From NCBI GenBank assembly GCA_020249925.1, contig JADCER010000014.1, forward strand, positions 1 to 64,000: 64,000 nucleotides of DNA, read 5' to 3'. Made by a program: the position numbers and the translations under genes. The notes beneath the pieces were generated by a model that was given only the letters and a program-made list of their open reading frames with translations, ran no database searches and had not been told where the DNA came from. Below, piece by piece: positions 33,507-41,986 of the stretch (positions are counted from its first letter, which is position 1; each line of letters opens with the position of its first letter). The stretch comes from Roseomonas sp. Lineage in GTDB: Bacteria > Pseudomonadota > Alphaproteobacteria > Acetobacterales > Acetobacteraceae.

Positions 33507-34342
33507 TCCGGCGTGAAGTGATCCCGTGGTGATGGCGCGCTGCGGGAATACTCAATCGCGGTATAAGCACCACCCTGATAGCGTTCCGAAACCGGATCGG
33601 CCGTGATGCCCTCAAGCTGCGCGCGCCAGGCTTCGGCATTATCCTGCGGCGCCCAGCCGATGCGCGCGCGATGATCCTCTCCCCAATAGCCGGTCGGGTT
33701 ATTGGATTGGCCCCAAATCATCGCATGGCCAACCTTCTCCGCCAGCACACAGCACTCAATCAGGCGGGTGAGGTCAGGATAGGACAACCAGGTGGACAGC
33801 ATGCGCCGATCCAAGGGCTTCGGCTGGCAGGAACCGATGCGAAGGTTGATGTTCTCAACCCCATGCTTGTCCCAATACATCCGCCCCATCATTTCGCCAT
33901 AGACTTTCGAAATGCCGTAATAGCCATCAGGGCGGAAGGCGCAATCCGCATCCAGCTTCGCATCATTGCCGCTTGGGCGTTCATGAAAGCCGATGGTGTG
34001 ATTGGAACTGGCGAAGATCACGCGTGCGCCTTCGCGTCGTGCGGCCTCATACACGTGATACAACCCGCGCAGATTGGGGCCGAGTATTTCCTCAAACGGG
34101 CGTTCCACACTCACGCCGCCGAAATGCAGAATGGCGCCGCAGCCTTCCGCCTGACGGAGCAGCGCGACACCATCATTCAAATCCGCCTGCACAAAGTGCG
34201 CGGATGGTGGCAGCGGATCGGGGAAGGGCGCAATATCCGTCAGGCGCAGCACCCAGCCAAGTGAACCAAGGCTTTGCGTGAGATGTCGGCCCAGCGCACC
34301 AGAAGCGCCAGTGAGCAACACGGGTTTGGTGGGCGCGGTCAT
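33503..34342 (-). CDS. Uronate dehydrogenase-like NAD-dependent oxidoreductase
   Basis: The ATG at 34342, eight bases after GGAGG, gives 279 residues. The extended-SDR loop LLTGASGALGRHL, the FASSNHTIGFHER block and the catalytic YYGISK (Tyr-x3-Lys) match uronate dehydrogenases, which oxidise glucuronate or galacturonate to aldarolactones. The gene sits just after dctM of a TRAP transporter and before an epimerase, a common sugar-acid arrangement. The lactonase and aldarate dehydratase steps are not in the operon. Confidence 0.85.
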   Translation of the reverse strand: MTAPTKPVLLTGASGALGRHLTQSLGSLGWVLRLTDIAPFPDPLPPSAHFVQADLNDGVALLRQAEGCGAILHFGGVSVERPFEEILGPNLRGLYHVYEAARREGARVIFASSNHTIGFHERPSGNDAKLDADCAFRPDGYYGISKVYGEMMGRMYWDKHGVENINLRIGSCQPKPLDRRMLSTWLSYPDLTRLIECCVLAEKVGHAMIWGQSNNPTGYWGEDHRARIGWAPQDNAEAWRAQLEGITADPVSERYQGGAYTAIEYSRSAPSPRDHFTPE

Positions 34343-34346
34343 GCCA

Positions 34347-35645
34347 TCAGCCTCCATAGCCAAGCAGCAGGCGCGGCAGCGTCAGTGACATGGCCGGCCA
34401 ATAGGTGGTGAGAATAAGCGCGAGCAGGATGGCGCCATAAAAGGGCCAGATGGTGCGCATGACTTGTTCCATGGGTATTCGCCCAATGGCGCAACCGACA
34501 AACAATACAGCGCCAACCGGCGGTGTGGTGAGCCCCAGGCCAAGGTTCATCATCATCACCATGCCGAATTGCACCGGGTCCACGCCAATCGCAGTCACCA
34601 CCGGCAGAAAGATAGGCGTGGTTATCAGAATCAACGCCGCCATATCCATCACGCATCCCAGCAGCAGAAGACAGACATTGATGAGCAGCAGGATGACGAT
34701 GGGATTGGCACTGATGGCGAGCATGCCATCCGTCAGCAATTCCGGCAGGCGATACATGGCCAGAAGCCAGGCAAAAGCGGTTGCCGTACCGACCAGCAGA
34801 AACACCACCGATGTGGTGCGCACACTGGCCTTCACCGCAATCAGAAAATCCGGCCAGGAGAGGTTGCGATAGACCAGCAATGTGACCACCAACGCCCAAA
34901 TGGCACCAAAGGCCGCACTTTCCGTGACCGTGAAAACGCCAGACAGCACACCACCCAGAATGATCACGGCCGTCAGCAGACCGGGCAGCGCATCAATGAA
35001 GGTCCAGAACAAATGCCGAAACCCAGCCCAGCCCTCGGAAGGATAGCCGCGCCGCACCGCCATGACGTAAGCCGCAATGCCGAGGAAAAGGCACATGGTA
35101 ATGCCAGGCACAATCCCCGCAATGAAAAGCGCACTGACGGAAATGCCACCACCCGCCGCGAGCGAATAGAGAATCATGTTGTGGCTGGGCGGAATCAGAA
35201 TGCCGGCGATGCTGCTGGTGACGGTGAGCGATACCGCGTAATCCACCCCATAGCCCTTGGCCTTCATCGCCGGGATCAGGATGGTGCCGGTGGCCGAGGT
35301 ATCCGCCACCGCTGAGCCAGAAATCCCGCCAAACAGCATGGAGGTTGAAACATCCACCATGCCGAGGCCGCCGCGCATCCAACCAACACAGGCGGAAGCC
35401 AGCGCCACCAGGCGCCGCGCAATGCCGCCATGCAGCATGATCTCGCCCGCAAAAATAAAAAAGGGAATGGCGAGCAGGGAGAAGATGCTCATGCCACTCG
35501 CCATTTGCTGAAAGGCAACGGCGGGGTTCAGCCCTTCATAAATGAAGCCCACAACAGCCGCGATGCCAAGGCAAAAGGCGACCGGCACACCGGCCATGAC
35601 ACCCAAGGCGAAAACCGCGAAGATCAGAAAAAGCCCTGGTTCCAT
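34347..35645 (-). CDS. TRAP transporter large permease (DctM)
   Basis: A 432-residue integral membrane protein with about 12 hydrophobic segments; the GIPVAFCLG-like GVPVAFCLGIAAVVG, FGGISGSAVADTSATGTILIP and GIRIPPSHNMI-like ILIPPSHNMILYSL blocks are standard. It forms the sodium-driven channel of the TRAP importer. The start at 35645 lies four bases after the dctQ stop. Gene order dctP-dctQ-dctM-udh-epimerase indicates uptake of a uronic acid. Confidence 0.92.
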   Translation of the reverse strand: MEPGLFLIFAVFALGVMAGVPVAFCLGIAAVVGFIYEGLNPAVAFQQMASGMSIFSLLAIPFFIFAGEIMLHGGIARRLVALASACVGWMRGGLGMVDVSTSMLFGGISGSAVADTSATGTILIPAMKAKGYGVDYAVSLTVTSSIAGILIPPSHNMILYSLAAGGGISVSALFIAGIVPGITMCLFLGIAAYVMAVRRGYPSEGWAGFRHLFWTFIDALPGLLTAVIILGGVLSGVFTVTESAAFGAIWALVVTLLVYRNLSWPDFLIAVKASVRTTSVVFLLVGTATAFAWLLAMYRLPELLTDGMLAISANPIVILLLINVCLLLLGCVMDMAALILITTPIFLPVVTAIGVDPVQFGMVMMMNLGLGLTTPPVGAVLFVGCAIGRIPMEQVMRTIWPFYGAILLALILTTYWPAMSLTLPRLLLGYGG

Positions 35646-35649
35646 CTGC

Positions 35650-36210
35650 CTATTCCAAAAAGGCCGCAGCGGGGCCGCGTTTTTCCGGTGCCTCTGGCAC
35701 AAAGATATCGCGCAACACCTGTTCCACAGCGAATAGCGCCATCAGCGCGCCGCCGAGCACCATGGGCGCATAAGTCCAACCCTGGCTAATGCCGAGCAAG
35801 GGGATGCGGAAATTCCGTACCATTTCCACCAATTCCCAGGACCATATCGCCATGCCAAGGCCAAACAAGCCCACCAGCGCATCACAACCCACCGCAATCC
35901 AGCGCTGCGCCGCACCCGGCAGGGCTTCGCGTAAGCCAAGCACCGAAAGATGAAAGCGTTCCCGCACACCCACCGCCGCCACTGGCATGGCGATGCACAG
36001 AATGGCGAGTGTCGCACCGCGTTCGATCCAGGTTGGCGTATCATTCAGCACATAACGGCCAAAAACCAACCAACCCATCATCACCACCAGCGCAACCAAA
36101 GCCGTGCCCGCAAGTGCAATGGTCACACCCGCCAGCACATCCAAGACGCGCGCAAAAACCGCCAGCGGCGCGGGCAAATCGCCGCGCCGCCGCGTTTCAT
36201 TCAAGCTCAC
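35650..36210 (-). CDS. TRAP transporter small permease (DctQ)
   Basis: This 186-residue protein has four hydrophobic helices and the DctQ region GRYVLNDTPTWIERGATLAILC. It couples the large permease to the periplasmic receptor. The start overlaps the dctP stop by ATGA and dctM follows after four bases. Confidence 0.9.
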   Translation of the reverse strand: MSLNETRRRGDLPAPLAVFARVLDVLAGVTIALAGTALVALVVMMGWLVFGRYVLNDTPTWIERGATLAILCIAMPVAAVGVRERFHLSVLGLREALPGAAQRWIAVGCDALVGLFGLGMAIWSWELVEMVRNFRIPLLGISQGWTYAPMVLGGALMALFAVEQVLRDIFVPEAPEKRGPAAAFLE

Positions 36211-37208
36211 CGCGTTTCACGAATACGCTTGAGCAGATCCGCCATGCGCGGGGCGGAAGCATATTTGGCATAAACCGGTTCCATCAGCGCCTGCCAGGGG
36301 CCGCGATCCGCAACCTCAATCACGGTAGCACCACCAGCGACCACGCGATCGCGTGAGGATTTTTCACGCTCCGCCCAAAGCTGGCGTTGCAGTACCGCGC
36401 TTTCACGCGCGGCATCGCGCAGAATGGCGCGCTCAGCCTCATTCAGGCGCTGCCAGCGCTGGCGGCTGACGGCCAGGATTTCCGGCACATTGGAATGTTC
36501 CGTGGTGGTGTAGAATTTCGCCACTTCGAAATGCCGCGTGCTCTCATAGGATGGCCAATTGTTTTCCGCGCCATCAATCACGCCGGATTGCAGGCTGGTG
36601 AAGACCTCACCAAAGGGCAGCGGCGTCGGGTTGGCACCCATGGCGCGCATGATATCAATCCAAAGATCCGATGTCTGCACACGGATCTTCATGCCGCGCA
36701 CATCGGCAGGCGTGCGCACCGGGCGTACCGTGTAGATGCTGCGCGCCCCCGCATCGTACCAGGCAAGGGTGATGATGCCGATCGCTTCCAGATCGCGCGC
36801 AATATCCTCCCCGATCGCGCCATCCACCACGCGATGGCTATGGCCGACATCGCGGAACAGGAAAGGCAGAGTCAGGATGGCGGTGGAAGGTGCCAGGTTG
36901 TTCAGCGGCGAGAGATTGAAATTGGCAAAATCAATCGTGCCAAGGCGCATCTGCTGAATGGCTTCATCCTGCTGGCCAAGCTGCGCGGAATGGAAGGTGC
37001 GCAGGCGAATGCGGTTATTGGTGCGCTGACCCACCAGCTCCGCAAAGCGATCCATGCCGCGGCCATTCGGGTAATCGGCAGCGTGGATATTCCAGCCGCG
37101 CCATTCCTGCGCCGAAACCTGAGCTGGCGCGAAGGCCATCAGGGAAAGCGCCGCGGCAGCCACGGCGCCCAGCAAGCCGCCGCGACGGGGTTTTGAAAGT
37201 AAGGACAT
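36207..37208 (-). CDS. TRAP transporter substrate-binding protein (DctP)
   Basis: A 333-residue receptor with a signal peptide ending near APAQVSAQE. The conserved Arg that clamps the substrate carboxylate is in GMKIRVQTSDLWIDIMRAMG, followed by TPLPFGEVFTSLQSGVIDGAENN, both DctP hallmarks. It leads the TRAP-uronate operon and is divergent from the amidase. Substrate is inferred as a hexuronate from the downstream udh. Confidence 0.92.
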   Translation of the reverse strand: MSLLSKPRRGGLLGAVAAAALSLMAFAPAQVSAQEWRGWNIHAADYPNGRGMDRFAELVGQRTNNRIRLRTFHSAQLGQQDEAIQQMRLGTIDFANFNLSPLNNLAPSTAILTLPFLFRDVGHSHRVVDGAIGEDIARDLEAIGIITLAWYDAGARSIYTVRPVRTPADVRGMKIRVQTSDLWIDIMRAMGANPTPLPFGEVFTSLQSGVIDGAENNWPSYESTRHFEVAKFYTTTEHSNVPEILAVSRQRWQRLNEAERAILRDAARESAVLQRQLWAEREKSSRDRVVAGGATVIEVADRGPWQALMEPVYAKYASAPRMADLLKRIRETR

Positions 37209-37376
37209 GAGGTCTCCTCCAGCCGGGCGGTCCTGGCCACCCTGTTCTTGGGTTTGAATGACTGATCCTGGCCGGATGGCCGCGCGCCCGTCAATGCAAA
37301 AGGGTTCGGGCCGGGTGGGGATTGGCCTTGGCGGCGCTTCAGGTCATGATTTGCGGCACGAACCCCTCAGCACCGG
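37209..37376. promoter_or_regulatory. Divergent intergenic region (TRAP operon / amidase)
   Basis: The 168-bp gap between dctP and the amidase holds both promoters. GGAGACCTC stands just before the dctP ATG. No GntR-type palindrome was evident, and no regulator gene is adjacent. Confidence 0.4.
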
Positions 37377-38735
37377 ATGCCGCCCATGCCCGAAACCGTG
37401 ATTGAAGCCGCTGCCGCGCTCGCCGCCGGGCGTACCAGCGCTGTCGCTTTGGTCGAAGATGCGCTGGCGCGCATCGCCGACCCTGCCGGAGAAGGCAGCC
37501 GCGCCTTCATGATGGTGCATGGGGATGCAGCCCGCGCTACTGCGGCCGCCATGGATTCGCTCCGCAAGGCGGGCCGCGCGCCAAGCCCCTATGCCGGCAT
37601 TCCGATCAGCGTGAAGGATTTGTATGACGAAGCGGGCATCACGTCCCGTTCAGGTTCTACGGTGCTGAAGGGCAGCGCGCCGGCGAAGCTGGATGCGCCA
37701 ACCGTGCAGCGCCTGCGCCGCGCCGGCTTTGTCGTGATTGGGCGCACCAATATGGTGGAATTCGCCTTTTCCGGCCTTGGCGTGAACCCGCATTACGGCA
37801 CGCCGAAAAGCCCCTGGGATCGTGCAACGGGCCGCTTGGCAGGTGGGTCTTCTTCTGGTGCTGGTGTGGCGGTGGCGGATGGCATGGGCTTTGTCGGGCT
37901 TGGCACGGATACGGGCGGTTCGTGCCGCATTCCGGCTGCGCTTTGCGGTGTTGTTGGTTGGAAGCCCACGGCAAAGCGTGTGCCAATTACGGGCATTTTG
38001 CCGCTGTCGCCTTCACTCGATTCCGCCGGGCCTTTGGCGCGTAGCGTTGCGGATTGCGCGCTGATTGATGGCTTCATGGCCGGTGAGGAAGCGCCCATGC
38101 CCCCTGCCCCGCCCCCGCTACAAAGCCTGACCTTCGGCCTGCCGCGCGGCACCTATTTGACCGATGGCATGGATGGCCATGTCGCCGCCGCATTCGAAAA
38201 AACACTGCGCAAGCTTTCGCTTGCTGGTGCGCGCATCATCGAAATTGACCTGCCGGAGCTGGCGGAAATTCCGCAAGTCACCGCCGCTGGAGGCTTCCCG
38301 GCAAGTGAGGCCTTGGCCTGGCATCGCCGGCTGATTGCCGAAAAGGCGGATGGCTATGATCCGCGCATCCTGAAGCGCATCCGGCGTGGCGAGGGCATGT
38401 CCGCGGCGGATTATGTGGATCTGGTCAATGCGCGTGCGCGCATCATCGCAAGTGTCGCGCCGCGCACCGCGCCCTTTGATGCACTGATCTGCCCGACCTG
38501 CCCGCTGATCCCGCCCGCCATCGCGGAAGTTGAGGAGGAAAAGGAATACAACCGCATCAATATGCTGCTGCTGCGCAATACGAGTGTTGGCAATTTCCTC
38601 GATCGCTGCTCGATCAGCCTGCCCTGTCATGCGCCAGATGAAGCGCCGGTTGGGCTGATGCTGACCGGCGCGCATGGCGCGGATCAGCATCTTTTCGCAG
38701 TATCGGCTGCGGTTGAGGCGGTGCTCGCGGCGTGA
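37377..38735 (+). CDS. Amidase signature family enzyme
   Basis: The 452-residue protein has the Ser-Ser-Lys triad of the amidase signature family: Lys in IPISVKDLYDEAG, the first Ser in LAGGSSSGAGVA and the nucleophile in TDTGGSCRIPAA. It hydrolyses an amide to acid and ammonia. An alternative ATG at 37386 lacks a better ribosome site. Although it could act after a nitrile hydratase, it lies 34 kb from that set. Its 3' end overlaps the convergent dehydrogenase gene by 52 bp. Confidence 0.9.
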   Translation: MPPMPETVIEAAAALAAGRTSAVALVEDALARIADPAGEGSRAFMMVHGDAARATAAAMDSLRKAGRAPSPYAGIPISVKDLYDEAGITSRSGSTVLKGSAPAKLDAPTVQRLRRAGFVVIGRTNMVEFAFSGLGVNPHYGTPKSPWDRATGRLAGGSSSGAGVAVADGMGFVGLGTDTGGSCRIPAALCGVVGWKPTAKRVPITGILPLSPSLDSAGPLARSVADCALIDGFMAGEEAPMPPAPPPLQSLTFGLPRGTYLTDGMDGHVAAAFEKTLRKLSLAGARIIEIDLPELAEIPQVTAAGGFPASEALAWHRRLIAEKADGYDPRILKRIRRGEGMSAADYVDLVNARARIIASVAPRTAPFDALICPTCPLIPPAIAEVEEEKEYNRINMLLLRNTSVGNFLDRCSISLPCHAPDEAPVGLMLTGAHGADQHLFAVSAAVEAVLAA

Positions 38736-39646
38736 GGGCGCGCCTCAGCTCTTTTTTCATCCCCCGGCAGATCAATGCCGGTGATCGCCTGCCAGACGCG
38801 AATGACGAAACCATCATCCGCGCCGCCCTGACCCATGGCGCGCGCGGCAGTGAAAAGCTGCTGCGCTTGTGCCGCGAGTGGCACCGGGAAGTTCAAACCC
38901 CGCGCCATGTCATTCACCAGGCCAAGGTCCTTGACGAAAATCTCAACCGCGCTGCGTGGCGCGTCATCGCCCGTGAGCACACGCGCCATACGGTTTTCGA
39001 ACATCCAGGAATTGCCGGCCGCACTGGTCACCACATCATAAAGCGCTTGCGGATCAGCACCGGCGCGGATGCCAAGCGCCATGGCTTCGGCGGCGGCGGC
39101 GATATGCACGCCGGCCAGCAATTGATGCACCACCTTCACCGTGGCGCCGATGCCGATTTCAGAACCCAAGCGCCAGACCTTGGTGGCGATGGCATCCAGC
39201 ACTGGCGCAGCCTTGGCGAAGGCGGCTTCACTGCCGGCACCCATCACCGTCATTTCACCCGCGCGCGCCTTGACCGCGCCACCTGAGACCGGCGCATCAA
39301 GATAAAGCAAGCCCGCTACTTCCGCCTTGGCCGCCAGCGCACGCGCCGCATCCGGCGCCATGGTGGCGGAGGAGATAATCACGCCGCCTTTCGCCATGCG
39401 GGGCGCCGCACCATCGGCGCCGAAGACAGCAGCTTCGGTCTGCGCGGCATTCACCACCAGCACCACCAGCGCTTCCATGCCTGCTAGCAAATCGCTCGCT
39501 TTCGCCACCGCAGCGCCACCGGCCGCGATGAATTCATCGCGCGCGGCAGCGCGGGGATCGCAGCCCGTCACCTGCAAGCCTGCGCGTAGCAGGCTGAGCG
39601 CCGCGCCCATGCCCATGCTGCCCAAACCAATCACCCCAACGCGCAT
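38684..39646 (-). CDS. L-threonate dehydrogenase-like HIBADH-family protein
   Basis: A 320-residue enzyme started at 39646 (MRVGVIGLGSMGMG) after GGGAAATCTGCTG. The Rossmann loop, DAPVSGGAVKARAGEMTVMG and VKVVHQLLAGVHIAAAAEAM, with Lys as the catalytic base, place it in the LtnD/DenD group acting on L-threonate or D-erythronate. No OtnC/OtnK partners follow. The last 17 codons lie within the 3' end of the amidase gene on the other strand. Confidence 0.8.
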   Translation of the reverse strand: MRVGVIGLGSMGMGAALSLLRAGLQVTGCDPRAAARDEFIAAGGAAVAKASDLLAGMEALVVLVVNAAQTEAAVFGADGAAPRMAKGGVIISSATMAPDAARALAAKAEVAGLLYLDAPVSGGAVKARAGEMTVMGAGSEAAFAKAAPVLDAIATKVWRLGSEIGIGATVKVVHQLLAGVHIAAAAEAMALGIRAGADPQALYDVVTSAAGNSWMFENRMARVLTGDDAPRSAVEIFVKDLGLVNDMARGLNFPVPLAAQAQQLFTAARAMGQGGADDGFVIRVWQAITGIDLPGDEKRAEARPHAASTASTAADTAKRC

Positions 39647-39663
39647 CAGCAGATTTCCCTTTT

Positions 39664-39750
39664 TCAAAAAAGCGCGCGCAAGATTTGCGCCAGCGCCGTG
39701 ATCACCAGCAGCACCAGGACAATCTTTTGCAATGTCTGCATGGAAGGCAT
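39664..39750 (-). CDS. Possible 28-residue membrane peptide
   Basis: A short frame between the VOC gene and the dehydrogenase gene codes for MPSMQTLQKIVLVLLVITAL and eight more residues, a single hydrophobic helix with a basic start. It lies in the only non-coding gap of an otherwise packed minus-strand run, but no good ribosome site precedes it and I know no homologue. It may be chance. Confidence 0.25.
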   Translation of the reverse strand: MPSMQTLQKIVLVLLVITALAQILRALF

Positions 39751-39759
39751 GGCAAAACG

Positions 39760-40614
39760 CTACCCAGCGCGGAACGCCAAAATCACGCCATGCGCCACCG
39801 CCGGCGCCACAGCAATGCCACCGCCGGGAATGGCACTGAAGGGCAGGCCTGCTTTCGTCAGACAGGCTTGCGCCGCCGCCAGATCGGCCACTGTAATGCC
39901 AAGCGTCACTGGCCCGGCATCAGGCAGGCCGGCCAGATCAAGCGCACCATAACGCGCAGCAAGTGCAGTGCGGTTCAGGACGATGATGGGCGCGGCGCTG
40001 GTCGGCACACGCAGTACGCCATCGCCCATTTGTTCCGGTGCGCTGTCCAATAATTTGGCAATGGCGGTGGCGACTGAAGCAGGATCGGCGGCCAAAACCT
40101 CAATCCCCGTCAGGCCTTTGGCGGTATTGGCATGAGTCATGGTCCCAGGCACCCAGGTGGCGCCTGGTGTCAAATGCTGGCAGGCAAAAATCCGCAAACC
40201 AGGTGCCACCGGATCAACCAGATGGAAGGTATTGAAACGGGTTTCCGTGCGCGAGCCATCGGGCATATCAACAGGCCGACCAAAGCGCATCACGGGCATG
40301 GTCGGAATGCCGCGCGCTGCGACCTCGGCCGCGCCTTTCTCGGCGTCATGCGCACGCATGGCAATCGCGGTCATGCCTTCGCGGGTTTCCAAAACTGCGC
40401 GCCATTTGGCGTTCGCTTCTGTGGGTGTCAGCACGCCAAGGATTTCGAAGTAGTCCTTCTCAAGCATCACGCAATTATTGCCGGTGCCCATATGCGCCGA
40501 ATGCACACCACGCGGCGCCACCGTGAAGCCGGCGCGCGCAAAAGTCTCGGCCGCCTTGTCCAAATCCCTGACCAGCACAACGCAATGGTCAATGCCGCCG
40601 ACATGTTCCAGCAT
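39760..40614 (-). CDS. VOC family (glyoxalase-like) protein
   Basis: The ATG at 40614 behind GGGGGAAACC gives 284 residues with two vicinal-oxygen-chelate repeats. The first begins GIDHCVVLVRDLDKAAETFAR and includes NNCVMLEKDYFEILGV (His and Glu metal ligands); the second is after about residue 150. The Glyoxalase_3-like family includes dioxygenases and epimerases, so the activity is undecided. It is preceded on the same strand by an NHL protein gene ending 11 bases away. Confidence 0.78.
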   Translation of the reverse strand: MLEHVGGIDHCVVLVRDLDKAAETFARAGFTVAPRGVHSAHMGTGNNCVMLEKDYFEILGVLTPTEANAKWRAVLETREGMTAIAMRAHDAEKGAAEVAARGIPTMPVMRFGRPVDMPDGSRTETRFNTFHLVDPVAPGLRIFACQHLTPGATWVPGTMTHANTAKGLTGIEVLAADPASVATAIAKLLDSAPEQMGDGVLRVPTSAAPIIVLNRTALAARYGALDLAGLPDAGPVTLGITVADLAAAQACLTKAGLPFSAIPGGGIAVAPAVAHGVILAFRAG

Positions 40615-40624
40615 GGTTTCCCCC

Positions 40625-41479
40625 TCAGCCCGCCACGGGCACAAGCCGCGTCAGGCGCGGCGGGTTTTGTTCCGACAAGAATATGCTGCCATCCGGCGAA
40701 AGCCACATGCCATGCGCGCCATTCAACACCGGGCGGCAGCGGCCAATCAGCGTGCCATCCTGCGCCCGCAGCGAAAGTCGCGGCACCTGATCCGTGACGT
40801 AAAGCGTGCCCCCCGGCCCGCCATGCACCGACATGGGCTTGTGATGATCGCCCCATTCCGCGAGCCATTCGCCATCACCGGTAAAAACCTGCACGCGATT
40901 ATTTTCCCGATCCGCCACGGTCACGCGGCCATCGGGCAGCACCCACACGGAATGCGGCGTGGAAAATTCGCCAGGCCCAGACCCAGGCCGCCCCCAATGG
41001 CCCATCGGCGTGCCATCCGCGCTGAAACGATGCACCAGCGACGCGCCATAACCATCCGCGACATAAATCGATCCATCAGGGCCAAAGGCGACATCGCAAG
41101 GTGCGTTGAAGGGCTCATTGGGACCATGCCGCTTGCCAAGCCCGCCAAGCCTTTTGCCGTGGCGATCAAAGATAATGATTTCTTGCGCATCGCGATCCAC
41201 GACAAAAACGCGCCCATCGGGATGGACGGAAAGCATATGGCCATCCGCCACCTCCTCCCCGCCCCAGGCAGCGATGCGCTTGCCATCGGGGGAAAGCACC
41301 ACCACGGCGGGGCCCGCCGCATCCGCATAAGGATCCTGTCGCAACTGGCAATAGACATTGCCATCCGCATCGCAGGCCACATCGGAAGGCGCACCGACCC
41401 CCATGGGCACATCGCCCCAAGGGCGTTCGATCCGATAGAGCGTCTGGGCAAGACGCACATGCAATACGTGGCGGGTCAT
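40625..41479 (-). CDS. NHL-repeat beta-propeller protein
   Basis: A 284-residue protein built of NHL repeats: DVACDADGNVYC, LSVHPDGRVFVVDRDAQEI, DVAFGPDGSIYVADGYGAS, SVWVLPDGRVTVADRENN and GMWLSPDGSIFLSEQ. It resembles peptidyl-alpha-hydroxyglycine amidating-lyase-like proteins but has no signal peptide. A six-bladed propeller acting as lactonase, lyase or binding scaffold is plausible. It leads the NHL-VOC-dehydrogenase series. Confidence 0.8.
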   Translation of the reverse strand: MTRHVLHVRLAQTLYRIERPWGDVPMGVGAPSDVACDADGNVYCQLRQDPYADAAGPAVVVLSPDGKRIAAWGGEEVADGHMLSVHPDGRVFVVDRDAQEIIIFDRHGKRLGGLGKRHGPNEPFNAPCDVAFGPDGSIYVADGYGASLVHRFSADGTPMGHWGRPGSGPGEFSTPHSVWVLPDGRVTVADRENNRVQVFTGDGEWLAEWGDHHKPMSVHGGPGGTLYVTDQVPRLSLRAQDGTLIGRCRPVLNGAHGMWLSPDGSIFLSEQNPPRLTRLVPVAG

Positions 41480-41571
41480 GCGGTATTCCCTGCTGCTGCG
41501 CCATCATGCCCGAAACCGCGCATCGCGTCGAATACCGTCACGCGTTTTGGGGCTTGGAAGGCCAGGCGTTA

Positions 41572-41587
41572 CGCTTTACGTAAAGCG
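41572..41587. promoter_or_regulatory. 16-bp perfect palindrome in front of the coiled-coil gene
   Basis: CGCTTTACGTAAAGCG is its own reverse complement. It ends two bases before the ATG at 41590 and lies in the 110-bp divergent gap next to the NHL gene start at 41479. No Shine-Dalgarno is visible between it and the ATG. A repressor operator or an mRNA hairpin that controls initiation are both possible. Confidence 0.55.
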
Positions 41588-41589
41588 CC

Positions 41590-41982
41590 ATGGCCAAGGA
41601 CCCGCTGGCAACCCTGCAAAAGCTCCGCCGCCTGGAAGCCCAGGCGGAACGCCGCGCCCTGGCTGAAAGGCTGGCCGCCGAAGCCGCCGCAGAACAAGCC
41701 CTGCATGCCGCCAAACAGGCGCTGCGGCAGGAAAGTTCGGAAGGGCTGAACCCGCAGCTTGGTGCCTTTATCCAAAAGGCGCTGGATGATCGCGCCGCGG
41801 CCGAGGCGGAAAAGGAACGCGCGCGGCAGGAAACCGATCGGCAGCGGCAAATGCTGGCCGATGCACGCGCCGCCGAACGCGTGGTGGAAAAGCTCCGCGA
41901 CAATCGCGCGGCTGAGGCAGCGCGGGAAGAAGCGCGCCGCCAGCAAATCCTGATGGATGAGGCTGCGCGCAAACCCTCGTGA
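41590..41982 (+). CDS. Coiled-coil protein, FliJ-like in architecture
   Basis: This 130-residue protein is nearly all charged helix (Ala, Glu, Arg and Gln make up most of it) with two long coiled-coil stretches: residues 5-50 and 60-122. DPLATLQKLRRLEAQAERR at the start resembles the start of FliJ/YscO export chaperones, but no flagellar or secretion gene is adjacent and the family assignment is weak. Its stop is four bases from the convergent crotonase gene. A perfect palindrome precedes the start. Confidence 0.6.
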   Translation: MAKDPLATLQKLRRLEAQAERRALAERLAAEAAAEQALHAAKQALRQESSEGLNPQLGAFIQKALDDRAAAEAEKERARQETDRQRQMLADARAAERVVEKLRDNRAAEAAREEARRQQILMDEAARKPS

Positions 41983-41986
41983 AAGC

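Noticed and set aside
1962-38735. Nitrile hydratase and amidase as one nitrile-degrading pathway
   Set aside because: The amidase is 34 kb away in a different transcription unit and signature amidases have many roles; no direct link is visible.
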